Below, one piece after another: positions 45,281 through 54,017 of a stretch of 57,127 nucleotides of DNA; position 1 is the stretch's first letter, and every line of letters begins with the position of its first letter. Below the pieces are notes generated by a model that saw only the letters and a list, made by a program, of their open reading frames with translations, searched no databases and was not told where the DNA came from. The position numbers and the translations under genes are program-made. The DNA is from JAGXLC01 sp964461045 (GTDB taxonomy: Bacteria; Bacteroidota; Bacteroidia; Bacteroidales; UBA12077), in contig CAYWSJ010000005.1 in assembly GCA_964461045.1 (NCBI GenBank), forward strand, positions 1 through 57,127, given 5' to 3'.

Positions 45281-47632
45281 TTATTTCTCTTTTGAAATAA
45301 AGAAGAAAGTTCCTCCTTCATCTTCCAGTCCTGCAATTTTCCCGAATTGAGGTTTTTGTCTTCCTGCTTTTGAAACCGCAAGCGTAACCTTAGATACAAC
45401 ATCTTCAATTGGCAAACAGGCATTGGGGTTATTTTCTAATGTATTTGCAAATGTTTCTGTAAATTGAGATTCGTCTACAGCTAATTCATATCCTGCAGAT
45501 GAGAGTACCTGCGCCGATTTAGCTTGAGTATCTCTCCAGTCACTGCAGTCGCGTTTTTTATGAATCGATCTCATTGCCTGGTAAAATGAGGGGCCTGATT
45601 CACATGCATCTGTAACTACGAGAGTGTGGGTTACATGTTTTGAGTAAGCCTGCAATGAAGCTTTCAGGTTGTTAATGTTAAAGAAAGAAAATTCATCATC
45701 TCTGTTGGCATCAATTGGAACCCAATAGCCGGTTTCGTTAATAAATTTTCCATGTCCTGCATACCAGATTAACAATGAATTAACTTTGTTTGTGCGAACC
45801 AGGTCGCGAAGTTCAATAGAAAAGAATTTTTCCAGCTCTCTTTTGGTCAGGTTCTTCTTATGAATAAAATTATGAATCCTGTAGTTTGCTAATACGGATT
45901 TGATTTTACTTACATCCTTCACAGGTCCGTCAAGACTGGCAAATGTTTCGTAGTCCGAGTTTTCTATAAACACAACCCATGTTTTACCCATTGGATTATC
46001 TTTGGCAATATTCACTCCCTCACGGTTGAATTTGAATAATTTAGTTTTCGTATTACCGTGGATATCTGTTGCTTTAACGGTTATTTCATTTTTATTTGAA
46101 ATATCTATTGTTGCCGAAAACTGCGGGTCATTAATTTTTTGCGAGTAACTCGCTACTTTATCTTCTATATAAATGTCTTTTATTAAACTTTCATCCTTAA
46201 TTTTTCCTTCTACGTATAATTTAGGATTGTCGTTTTGTAAATATATTTCTCCGTTATCTGATGCATAAGGTGTTACCAGCTTTATCTCAGGAGCATCAAT
46301 TTCAGTTTTCTTGATAGGGTAATATAATTCTTTTGTATTGTTGTATACATCCTTTGCTAAAATTGTAATCCCTTTCTTATCCACTACAGGAACTTCAGCA
46401 GCAAAGATTGTCTTTCCCTTTTCGTTTTTTTCAAATTCAAAATCCTGGTCTTCAATTTTAAAAGATTTCAAATCACTTTCATCTTTTATTACTCCTGCTA
46501 GTAATACTTTTTCAGCATCACCGCGAACAATTAAAGTTTTTCCTTCTTTTCTGATTGAATCTGCAAAAGCTATCTCAGGAGCATTTTCCTCTCGCCTTAG
46601 TTCATATAACTTTTTCTCTACTCTTACGATCCTTTCTTTCGATGCAGCAGAATCATTTTTAGCAAGTTGTATGAATTTTTGATAGTCATTTGCTGCTTTT
46701 TTATAATTAGTTACTTCTTCATTTGACTTGCCTCTGTAATAATATGCTTCTGCATTTTTTGGATTTAGGCTGATGACTTTGCTAAAGTCATTTACTGCAT
46801 TCATATTTTGATTAAAATTCTGGTAATATAAGCCTCTTTTGAAGAAAATATCTTCATCGTCCGGGCTGAAGAGTAATATTTTTGATAAGTCATTGATTGC
46901 TTTCGGGTATTCTAATTTCTGTTTGTATACTTTGCTTCTGATTAATAGTATATCTTTATTTTTACTGTCTACAGATAATGCCTGGTTACAAGCTTCAAGA
47001 GCTTTATCATATTCTCCTGATTTTAATAGCACTTCTGATAATGCTATATGGGTTGTCATATCTGTAGGGATATACTCTAAAGCTTTTCTGAAATCTTTTT
47101 CAGCTTCCTGGTTTTTATCCAGTTTTTCTGCAACAAATCCCTGGGTATAATAATTTGGACCATTTTCCTCTAATTCAGTAAGTTTTTTGCTGTGTTTATA
47201 TGCCTTCGAATATTTTTTTAGCTGAATTAGAGCCTTAATATTTAACTTGTATGCATCTAAATGCTCATCTTCCAATTTAATAGTTTGTTGCGCCATTTTA
47301 CTTGCATTTTCATAGTCTTCTATATCCATATACAAGTTTGCCGCTTTCATATAAAGCTCAGGTTCCTTTTTAAAAGTAGCTGCCCTGCTGTAATCTTCGG
47401 CTGCTTTACTTTTTTTATCCAGTTTTTTATAAGCATTTGCTCTTGCAAGGTAAGCTTTAGGGTTATCTGCATCTTCTTCTAACCATTGCGAAAATTGAGC
47501 TATAGCATCATTGTAATTCCCTGAATCATAAAATTCCATTCCGGTTTTGTAGAGCTTACTAGTACATTGGGAAAATAAAACTCCTACAAAAATCAGAACA
47601 ACAATAGGTGAAAGTAATTTGGTTTTATTCAT
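45281..47632 (-). CDS. TPR-caspase (peptidase C14) lipoprotein
   Basis: This 783-residue lipoprotein (lipobox LFSQC, Cys23) has about nine to ten TPR motifs (25-340: AIAQFSQWLEEDADNPKAY, AVNDFSKVISLNPKNAEAYY), then two or three small beta modules with repeated PEIAF/PEIKL starts and KDESxxKxxxI (345-540), and a C-terminal caspase domain (about 547-783). The catalytic dyad is His627 in IWYAGHGKF and Cys677 in VVTDACESGP, with the fold-typical first strand KTWVVFIENSDYE. So an envelope-located, active caspase-like protease is expected. The lipobox places it outside the cytoplasm. The SpoIIE gene follows by 12 bp. A -7-like element TATTTTTG (47689-47682) lies 50 bp upstream. Confidence 0.92.
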   Translation of the reverse strand: MNKTKLLSPIVVLIFVGVLFSQCTSKLYKTGMEFYDSGNYNDAIAQFSQWLEEDADNPKAYLARANAYKKLDKKSKAAEDYSRAATFKKEPELYMKAANLYMDIEDYENASKMAQQTIKLEDEHLDAYKLNIKALIQLKKYSKAYKHSKKLTELEENGPNYYTQGFVAEKLDKNQEAEKDFRKALEYIPTDMTTHIALSEVLLKSGEYDKALEACNQALSVDSKNKDILLIRSKVYKQKLEYPKAINDLSKILLFSPDDEDIFFKRGLYYQNFNQNMNAVNDFSKVISLNPKNAEAYYYRGKSNEEVTNYKKAANDYQKFIQLAKNDSAASKERIVRVEKKLYELRREENAPEIAFADSIRKEGKTLIVRGDAEKVLLAGVIKDESDLKSFKIEDQDFEFEKNEKGKTIFAAEVPVVDKKGITILAKDVYNNTKELYYPIKKTEIDAPEIKLVTPYASDNGEIYLQNDNPKLYVEGKIKDESLIKDIYIEDKVASYSQKINDPQFSATIDISNKNEITVKATDIHGNTKTKLFKFNREGVNIAKDNPMGKTWVVFIENSDYETFASLDGPVKDVSKIKSVLANYRIHNFIHKKNLTKRELEKFFSIELRDLVRTNKVNSLLIWYAGHGKFINETGYWVPIDANRDDEFSFFNINNLKASLQAYSKHVTHTLVVTDACESGPSFYQAMRSIHKKRDCSDWRDTQAKSAQVLSSAGYELAVDESQFTETFANTLENNPNACLPIEDVVSKVTLAVSKAGRQKPQFGKIAGLEDEGGTFFFISKEK

Positions 47633-47732
47633 GGCTATCTAATTTATTTTCAGTTTCGTTTATTATCTACATAAATCATTCCAAAAATAATAAATAAACA
47701 TATATAAATAAAAAGAAATGAAAGGTTTATAG

Positions 47733-48800
47733 TTATATTTTACGAAAAAAATACAATCTTGTTTCTTTCAGATCTTCCATATTTAATAGTTTTTTACTAT
47801 TTATTTCCGGAGCTTTAATACCTTCTGTGAAAATTTTCTTCCCAATAAATACTCTTGCTTCATCCCAAAGGTTTTTGTCTATAAATTTTTGCAGGGTTTG
47901 TCGTCCACCTTCTATAATAAGAGAATTGATTTTTTTGTCCCTTATAATTTCTAAAATTTGTTCTTCGGTATCCTGGCCAAAATCCATATCAATGAATTCT
48001 TTGTTTCTATCTTTTTTTTGGCTGGTTTTGTCTGTTTTCTGGCTTTCCCTGAAAACAGTCAGAGGGAATTCATCATTTATTAATCTTAAAGAAACCGGAG
48101 GATTTAAATCTTCATAAATTAGAAACCTTGTTGGATTCTTACCTTTCCATTCTCTGGAAGTTAGTTGCGGATTGTCCATTACAGCTGTGTTTTTACCTAC
48201 AAGTATGCCTGCTTCCTCTGTTCTCCACTTATGTACAAGTTGTTTTGAAAGTTGATTTGTAATCCAGTTTGGTTGAATGGGATCGTCTGCATTTCTTTTT
48301 TTATCAATAAAACCATCAATTGTTTGTGCCCATTTTAATATAAGGTAAGGGCGTTTTCTTTCAAAAAAAGTAAAGAATCTGCGGTTTATTTCTCTGCACT
48401 GCTCTTCCAAAACTCCAACCTTTACCTTGCACTTTCCTTCTTTAAGAATTGATATTCCTTTCCCTGAGACTTTTGAAGAAGTATCCTTGGTGCCAATCAC
48501 AACTTCCGGAATTCCTTCCTTAACAATTCTATCTGCACATGGTGGTGTATTGCCATAATGAGAGCAAGGTTCTAAATTTACATACAAGGTTGATTTTTTT
48601 AGAAGGCTTTTGTCCCGGACTGATTCAATGGCATTTACCTCGGCATGAGATTTCCCGTATTCTTTATGGTATCCTTCTCCTATAATTTTGTTGTTGTAAA
48701 CGATAACAGAACCTACAAGTGGATTTGGCGAGGTGTTCCCCAAACCCTGGAGGGCAAGTTCATTACATCGTTTTATATATTTTTCATCTTCTGATAACAT
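47733..48800 (-). CDS. ribD: Bifunctional riboflavin deaminase/reductase
   Basis: RibD carries out the second and third steps of riboflavin synthesis: deamination of the pyrimidine and reduction of its ribose. The 355-residue protein has the deaminase domain first (zinc site GKSHAEVNAIES and EPCSHYGNTPPCADRI) and then the reductase domain (about 150-355: PYLILKWAQTIDGFI, NSLIIEGGRQTLQKFI). The length is normal and all zinc ligands are kept. It starts 32 bp from the divergent prmC. Confidence 0.96.
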   Translation of the reverse strand: MLSEDEKYIKRCNELALQGLGNTSPNPLVGSVIVYNNKIIGEGYHKEYGKSHAEVNAIESVRDKSLLKKSTLYVNLEPCSHYGNTPPCADRIVKEGIPEVVIGTKDTSSKVSGKGISILKEGKCKVKVGVLEEQCREINRRFFTFFERKRPYLILKWAQTIDGFIDKKRNADDPIQPNWITNQLSKQLVHKWRTEEAGILVGKNTAVMDNPQLTSREWKGKNPTRFLIYEDLNPPVSLRLINDEFPLTVFRESQKTDKTSQKKDRNKEFIDMDFGQDTEEQILEIIRDKKINSLIIEGGRQTLQKFIDKNLWDEARVFIGKKIFTEGIKAPEINSKKLLNMEDLKETRLYFFRKI

Positions 48801-48832
48801 TTTTTAACTGGCAATTTTATATTTTTGATTTC

Positions 48833-49690
48833 ATGAACCATCAAATGCGCTTAGTTGACCTGACAAAATGGATAAAAAGCGAATTAAACTCATTTTATCC
48901 TGAACGTGAAATCGATAGTTTCATTCAAATTATCTATGAATATACAATAAATTTAGAAAAAACACAGATTTTGATTAGTGGAAATTTAAAATTGAATGAG
49001 GAGAAAATAAAAAAAATTAAAGATATTGTACATAGACTAAAGAAATACGAACCAATACAATATATAACAGGAGAGACTTTTTTTTATGATTGCAAAATAA
49101 AAGTGGATGAACATGTTTTGATTCCGCGACAGGAAACCGAAGAACTTGTTGACTGGATTATAAAAGACAATGAGTTAGAGAACCCTAAGATTCTTGATAT
49201 CGGAACAGGAAGCGGTTGTATTGCAATAGCACTTGCCAGAAATATACCTGGAGCAAAAGTTTTTGCCAGCGATTATTCAACAAATATTCTGGAACGGGCA
49301 AAGAAAAATTCAGAGTTAAATGGTACCAGGGTGTTCTTTTTTAAACATGATCTCTCAAAGTCGTTAAAATTTGAATATGGAAATTTTGATGTTATCGTAA
49401 GTAATCCTCCTTATGTATTAAATAAAGAAAAAGATATAATACCGGAAAATGTAATAAATTTTGAGCCTGGGCGTGCATTGTTTGTTAATGATCAGGATCC
49501 TTTATATTTTTATAAAAGAATTAGTGAACTTACATTATATTCTCTAAAAAAAAGCGGCAAATTATTTTTTGAGATTAATGAAAAAAAAGGAGAGGAAATT
49601 ATTGAATTGCTTTTTAGTAAAGGGTTTAAAGATATAGTTCTTAAAAAGGATATAAATGAAAAAGACCGGTTTGTAAAAGCGACTTTATGA
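48833..49690 (+). CDS. prmC: Peptide chain release factor N5-glutamine methyltransferase
   Basis: PrmC methylates the Gln of the GGQ motif in release factors RF1 and RF2. The protein is 285 residues. I chose the ATG at 48833 (MNHQMRLVDLT); frame continues upstream but would overlap ribD on the other strand. It shows the helical N-terminal substrate domain ending in EPIQYITGETFFYD, then LIPRQETEELVDW, the SAM-binding ILDIGTGSGCIAIALA and the catalytic VSNPPYV. It overlaps recX by four bases. Its substrate RF2 (prfB) lies in the same orientation 2.6 kb downstream. A -7-like TATTTTTG at 48820-48827 would give an almost leaderless transcript. Confidence 0.96.
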   Translation: MNHQMRLVDLTKWIKSELNSFYPEREIDSFIQIIYEYTINLEKTQILISGNLKLNEEKIKKIKDIVHRLKKYEPIQYITGETFFYDCKIKVDEHVLIPRQETEELVDWIIKDNELENPKILDIGTGSGCIAIALARNIPGAKVFASDYSTNILERAKKNSELNGTRVFFFKHDLSKSLKFEYGNFDVIVSNPPYVLNKEKDIIPENVINFEPGRALFVNDQDPLYFYKRISELTLYSLKKSGKLFFEINEKKGEEIIELLFSKGFKDIVLKKDINEKDRFVKATL

Positions 49691-50166
49691 ATGAAGAAGA
49701 AAAACAAAAGATAATCCAAAGGCTTTCCAGAATTTGTATGAGAGGTGAGAAATGTGAGCAGGATATAAAGAAAAAACTGGTAAACTGGAAAGTGCCTGGC
49801 CAGGATCATAATGATATAATTGATTTTCTTAAGAAAGAAGATTTTATCGATCATAGCAGATATTCTAATGCTTTTGTGAATGATAAAATAAAATTTTATC
49901 ACTGGGGGAGGCAAAAAATAAGGGCGTATTTAAAAAATAAAGAAATAGAAGAAGAAAATATTGAAGCCTCACTGAATAAAATTTCACAGAAATTCTACGA
50001 TGAAACGCTAAAAAAAGAGTTAGCTAAGAAAAAAGAAAAGTTGCCGGAGTTGCCTGACAGAGAGACAAAAAGAAGGCTTGTGAATTATTTAGTACAAAAA
50101 GGTTTTGAATATGGCAAGGTTTTTGAATTTGTTGAAAGCGAAATGAAAAATGATAATGCCAATTAA
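49687..50166 (+). CDS. recX: Regulatory protein RecX
   Basis: RecX caps RecA filaments and limits recombination. The protein is 159 residues of charged three-helix repeats, with the family segments SRICMRGEKCEQDIKKKL, DFLKKEDFIDHSRYSNAFV and HWGRQKIRAYL, and the late RRLVNYLVQKGFEYGKVF. It starts inside the last codon of prmC (ATGA overlap), so translation is coupled. recA is not in this window. Confidence 0.92.
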   Translation: MNEEEKQKIIQRLSRICMRGEKCEQDIKKKLVNWKVPGQDHNDIIDFLKKEDFIDHSRYSNAFVNDKIKFYHWGRQKIRAYLKNKEIEEENIEASLNKISQKFYDETLKKELAKKKEKLPELPDRETKRRLVNYLVQKGFEYGKVFEFVESEMKNDNAN

Positions 50167-50171
50167 AAATA

Positions 50172-50204
50172 TTTGGATAATAAATAATTTAATAATTATC
50201 TTTA
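50172..50204 (+). promoter_or_regulatory. Candidate promoter of the LPP20-type lipoprotein genes
   Basis: TTTG (50172-50175), 21 bp, then TATCTTTA (50197-50204) fit the Bacteroidota form with one mismatch. The predicted start is near 50211, 17 nt before the ATG at 50228. Confidence 0.45.
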
Positions 50205-50227
50205 CGATAAATCAAAAAAAGTTGAAT

Positions 50228-51622
50228 ATGAAAATCTGTAAACATTTTTCTGGAGTTCTTGCGTTAGTTTTTCTGCTTACTTTATGTTCCTGCTCTTCGA
50301 CACAATTGTCAGCCGGAGGGAAGAAAAAACCCAAATGGGTTAGAGAACGACCTGTAAGTAATGAATATTATATTGGTATTGGAATGGCCAATAAATCGGG
50401 AGATAATTATATTAAGGTTGCTAAAGATAATGCACTTACTGATCTTATTTCGGAAATTTCAGTAAAAATATCCAGCAATTCAGTTCTTCGTCAGTTTGAG
50501 AATAATGTGGAATTCAGAGAAGAGTTTGAATCTTATACAAAAACTAAGGTTAAGGACGAAATTGAAGATTTTGAGCATGTGGATTCTTATGAAGGTAAAG
50601 ATAATTATTGGGTATACTATCGATTGTCAAAAGAAAAGTATGCAAGAATGAAGAGAGAAAAGCTGGAAAAAGCTAAGAATCTTGCAAAGGATTTCTATGA
50701 AAAGGCTAAAAAAGCGGAAGAAAAACTGGATCTTCATAATGCCCTGAACTACTATGTGAAAAGTTTTGAAGCCGTTAAAAAACACCTGGATGAAGATTTG
50801 TCGGTATTTACACTTGAAGGAAGAATTAACCTTGGGAATGCCATTTATCAGAATATTCAGGAAATTTTTAGTTCCATAAATATTGAGCCAGGACAAGAAC
50901 TTTATGAAATAAAAGCCCTGTCTTCTAATACAACACCTGTAAAAGCTTTCGTCACATACCAAAAAGATGGTAGCCAGCAACCCGTTAATAATTTACCTGT
51001 TGTTTTTTCTTTTCCTGAATTGGATATTGATAAAACAGAAAGTGTGAATTCTAACGCAGCAGGTGAATTGGTTTGCAGCATTGCTGAGATGGCTCCAAAA
51101 GGAGAAAGACAAAAGATTAAGGCTACATTAAATACAGAAGTTTATTTTGGAGAAGAGAAAAGAACCCTTCTGAAAGAAATGTTTAAGAATGTAAGCAATG
51201 TTCCACACGGATATATTGTTGTTAATGTTAGTGATCTAAAAGCTTATTTTGAGGCAAGTGAAACACAGTTTGGCAAAAATATGCCTTCAAAACCGATAGC
51301 TAAATTATTTAAAAAAGAGTTATCAGAGGATTTCTTCTCATTTGTTGATGAGAAAGACAATGCTGATGTGCATATTAAGGTGGATGCCAATATCATAAAA
51401 GGGAAAAAGATGGATCGTTTTAATTTGCATACGGCTTACGCCAATTGTAATATTAGCCTGACAAACGCAAAAACAAATGCTGAAATATATAGTACAGGCC
51501 TGAATAACATAAAAGGAATGAAAACAGGTAGTTTCAGTATGGCAGCGCAGGATGCAAGAAAAAAAGTTGAGGAACAAATAAGAAACCAAATAATACCAGA
51601 TATTCGTAAGATAAATTTTTAA
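50228..51622 (+). CDS. LPP20-family lipoprotein
   Basis: This 464-residue lipoprotein starts at the ATG at 50228, which gives the lipobox LTLCSCSS; an upstream frame to 50150 overlaps recX and lacks a signal. The N-terminal part (about 35-150) matches the LPP20 type: PKWVRERPVSNEYYIGIGMA, AKDNALTDLISEISVKISS and YWVYYRLSKEKYARMK. A coiled-coil segment (about 140-190) and a beta-rich C-terminal half follow (KAFVTYQKDGSQQPV). The family has no settled function; members are outer-membrane lipoproteins. It lies 20 bp ahead of a second, shorter LPP20-like lipoprotein. Confidence 0.85.
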   Translation: MKICKHFSGVLALVFLLTLCSCSSTQLSAGGKKKPKWVRERPVSNEYYIGIGMANKSGDNYIKVAKDNALTDLISEISVKISSNSVLRQFENNVEFREEFESYTKTKVKDEIEDFEHVDSYEGKDNYWVYYRLSKEKYARMKREKLEKAKNLAKDFYEKAKKAEEKLDLHNALNYYVKSFEAVKKHLDEDLSVFTLEGRINLGNAIYQNIQEIFSSINIEPGQELYEIKALSSNTTPVKAFVTYQKDGSQQPVNNLPVVFSFPELDIDKTESVNSNAAGELVCSIAEMAPKGERQKIKATLNTEVYFGEEKRTLLKEMFKNVSNVPHGYIVVNVSDLKAYFEASETQFGKNMPSKPIAKLFKKELSEDFFSFVDEKDNADVHIKVDANIIKGKKMDRFNLHTAYANCNISLTNAKTNAEIYSTGLNNIKGMKTGSFSMAAQDARKKVEEQIRNQIIPDIRKINF

Positions 51623-51641
51623 CCTTTAAACAACATCAATT

Positions 51642-52235
51642 ATGAAAACTAAAGTTTACAAAACATTAAATTATTTAGTAGTAGGAGCCTTTATCCTGGG
51701 CATAGGATTAACTGGCTGTAAATCGAAAAAAGAAGCAGCAAAAAATGTTTCTGCACAGGAAGAGGAATTAATAACTTACTACTGTTCAGGACCCGAATAC
51801 AGAACTGATAAAAAGAATTTCAGGGCAAATGCCATTGGTGAAAGTCGAGATCAGATGGTTGCCAGAAAGAAAGCTATGAGTAATGCAAAAGCTGCACTGG
51901 CTGGTCAGATTGAGACTGTTATCAAAGGAGCAACTGATAACTATGTGAATTCAAGAGAATTTAATAACGTAGAAGAAGTGGAAGAAAGATTTGAGTCACT
52001 TAATCGAGAAGTTATTAATCAACAACTCAATAATGTAAAAACAATTTGCCAAAAGCATACACGTACTAAAGGTGGTAAATTTAAAACCTATGTTGCCATT
52101 GAAATGGGTGTGGATGCACTTGAAAATGCTTTAGATGAAAGACTTTCAAAAGACAAGAGACTTCGTGTAGACTATGACTATGAGAAGTACAAAGAAACTT
52201 TTGAAAAAGAAATGGAAAAAATGGAAAATCAATAA
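51642..52235 (+). CDS. LPP20-like small lipoprotein
   Basis: This 197-residue lipoprotein (lipobox GIGLTGC, Cys26) carries the same core as the preceding gene: FRANAIGESRDQMVARKKAM, NAKAALAGQIETVIKG and TYVAIEMGVDAL. It appears to be just the LPP20-type domain with a short charged tail. The two genes probably arose from one family and are co-transcribed, suggesting proteins that work together at the outer membrane. A weak terminator follows. Confidence 0.8.
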   Translation: MKTKVYKTLNYLVVGAFILGIGLTGCKSKKEAAKNVSAQEEELITYYCSGPEYRTDKKNFRANAIGESRDQMVARKKAMSNAKAALAGQIETVIKGATDNYVNSREFNNVEEVEERFESLNREVINQQLNNVKTICQKHTRTKGGKFKTYVAIEMGVDALENALDERLSKDKRLRVDYDYEKYKETFEKEMEKMENQ

Positions 52236-52268
52236 TTCATAGTAGATTAATTAGATTTTTTAATAGGA

Positions 52269-52295
52269 GGGGCTTTTTAATAAGTCCCTTTTTTT
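52269..52295 (+). terminator. Intrinsic terminator after the LPP20 pair
   Basis: GGGGCTT and AAGTCCC pair over seven bases (one G-T) around a six-base loop, followed by seven T residues. Confidence 0.7.
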
Positions 52296-52345
52296 ATGCC
52301 GTTTTTTATTTTATTTTATAGCTTTGTTTCAAAAACAATAAAAAA

Positions 52346-53435
52346 ATGATTATATCAGAAGAAATACAAGAGTTGGAAAAGCGCAAGAATGCGCTGAGGA
52401 GGCATCTTTGACGTCGATAATAAGAAAATCCGAATAGAAGAAGAAGAAGAAAAAACCCAGGCACCTGATTTTTGGGATGATCCGCAGAAAGCAGAAAAGC
52501 AACTCAAGAAAATTTCTGCCTTAAAACAATGGACAAAAGCATATGAGGAAATTGAAACAGCATTTGAAGAGCTGAATATTTATAAAGAGTTTCTGGAAGA
52601 GGGTGAAATTGATGAGGAGGATCTTAAGCAGAAGGTGAAGCAGGTACAGAGACTTATCGAAAAACTGGAGCTTAAAAACATGCTGGGAAAGGAAGAAGAT
52701 GCATGCGGAGCTTATTTGCAAATTAATCCTGGAGCCGGTGGAACAGAAAGTCATGATTGGGCAGAGATGCTTATGAGAATGTATATTCGATGGGGAGAAA
52801 GGAATAATTATAAGGTAAAGGAAATATACCACCAGCCTGGAGATGAGGCCGGAATAAAATCGGTCACCCTTGAGTTTGAAGGAGACTATGCTTATGGATA
52901 TTTAAAAAGTGAAAATGGCGTCCACCGATTGGTAAGAATTTCACCTTTTGACTCCAACAACAGAAGACATACTTCTTTTGCGTCAGTATTTGTTTCCCCG
53001 GTCATTGATGATAACATAGAAATTGATATTAATCCGGGTGACATTGAGTGGGAAACTTTTCGTTCCAGTGGTGCTGGCGGACAGCATGTGAATAAAGTGG
53101 AGACAGCTGTTCGTTTAAAACATACCCCTACGGGAATAACTATTGAAAACCAGGAAACACGTTCACAGAATAAGAACAAAGAAAAAGCCATGAGAATGCT
53201 GCGTTCGCAATTATACGAGATTGAAATGCAGAAAAGAATGGAGGAAAAAGATAAAATTGAAGAGAATAAAAAGAAAATTGAATGGGGCTCGCAGATTCGA
53301 AGTTATATTCTCCACCCTTATAAAATGATTAAGGATTTACGAACCAATACAGAAACCTCTAATGTCCAGGATGTCCTTGATGGAGAACTGGATGCTTTTA
53401 TTAAGAATTATTTGATGGAGTATGGTGGAAACTAA
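52346..53435 (+). CDS. prfB: Peptide chain release factor 2, with programmed +1 frameshift
   Basis: RF2 ends translation at UGA and UAA. The gene starts at the ATG at 52346 (MIISEEIQELEKRKNALRRHL) and meets an in-frame TGA at 52409 after 21 codons; a +1 shift at CTT-TGA-C continues as DVDNKKIRIEEEEEK to the stop at 53435, giving about 362 residues, near E. coli RF2 at 365. The stretch from the shift on includes APDFWDDPQKAEKQ, the SPF anticodon-like tripeptide (RISPFDSNNRR) and the peptidyl-release GGQ (SSGAGGQHVNKVETAV). Starting at the internal ATG 52635 would cut off about 95 residues. An exact TAGCTTTG -7-like element lies at 52319-52326. Confidence 0.96.
52397..52412 (+). promoter_or_regulatory. 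prfB programmed +1 frameshift site
   Basis: AGGAGG, CAT, CTT TGA C: a Shine-Dalgarno-like hexamer three bases before the slippery CTT, followed by the UGA stop and C. The spacing is the same as in E. coli prfB. Low RF2 leads to slipping and so to more RF2. Confidence 0.95.
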
Positions 53436-53580
53436 AAAAGAACTTATGAAAATATCATTTGTTACATACAGAAAATGACTATGAATAAACAATGAGAATT
53501 CCTTGATATTAAAATTCTGACAGAACACGATTGATATAAATATATTAGTAAAAACCAAACCGTTAAATAAATTTATCCAA

Positions 53581-53922
53581 ATGAATATTTACCACAATCC
53601 AAGATGTAAAAAAAGCAGGGCTGGTTTACAGTACCTTGAAGAAAAGGGTTATTCACCTACGGTGATAAAATATTTGAAAGACCAGCCTTTTACAGAGGGA
53701 AGCCTGAAAAAAATCCTCATGAAGCTTAATAAAAAACCTGCAGAAATTATTAGAACGCAGGAGAAAGTTTACAAAGAGCAATTTAAGGGTAAAAAGTTTA
53801 ATGATGATGAATGGGTGAAAATACTGGTAGAAAACCCGAAACTTATACAACGGCCGATTATAGAGACGAAGCATAAAGCAGTCATCGGAGATCCTCCTGA
53901 AAATATTGAAGAATTGCTTTAA
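53581..53922 (+). CDS. ArsC/Spx-family protein, arsenate reductase-like
   Basis: This 113-residue protein has the ArsC thioredoxin-like fold. Cys9 in IYHNPRCKKSRAGLQYLEEKG matches the ArsC catalytic Cys and is followed by the usual Lys-Ser-Arg. The later IQRPIIETKHKAVIGDPPE keeps the conserved Arg-Pro pair and the active-site Arg. Reduction of arsenate with glutaredoxin is the family activity, but no ars operon lies nearby, so a general reductase or Spx-like role (YffB type) is possible. It stands alone between prfB and fumA. Confidence 0.9.
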   Translation: MNIYHNPRCKKSRAGLQYLEEKGYSPTVIKYLKDQPFTEGSLKKILMKLNKKPAEIIRTQEKVYKEQFKGKKFNDDEWVKILVENPKLIQRPIIETKHKAVIGDPPENIEELL

Positions 53923-53966
53923 ATTTTGTATCTTTTGAATCCTAATGTCAAATGATCCATAAATCG

Positions 53967-53997
53967 TTTGATTTTATATTGTTGCTCATTAATTTTT
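53967..53997 (+). promoter_or_regulatory. Candidate promoter of the class I fumarase gene
   Basis: TTTG (53967-53970), 19 bp, then TAATTTTT (53990-53997) differ from the Bacteroidota form only at the last base. The predicted start is near 54004, 14 nt before the ATG. Confidence 0.45.
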
Positions 53998-54017
53998 AAC
54001 CCTAAAATTATTGTCTT

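Noticed and set aside
48719..48832. N-terminal extension of prmC by 38 residues
   Set aside because: It overlaps the ribD start on the other strand and adds residues not found in PrmC; the ATG at 48833 fits the family start.
52635..53435. prfB as a 266-residue gene starting at 52635
   Set aside because: The frame continues upstream with recognisable RF2 sequence to a classic frameshift site and a short zero-frame start at 52346.
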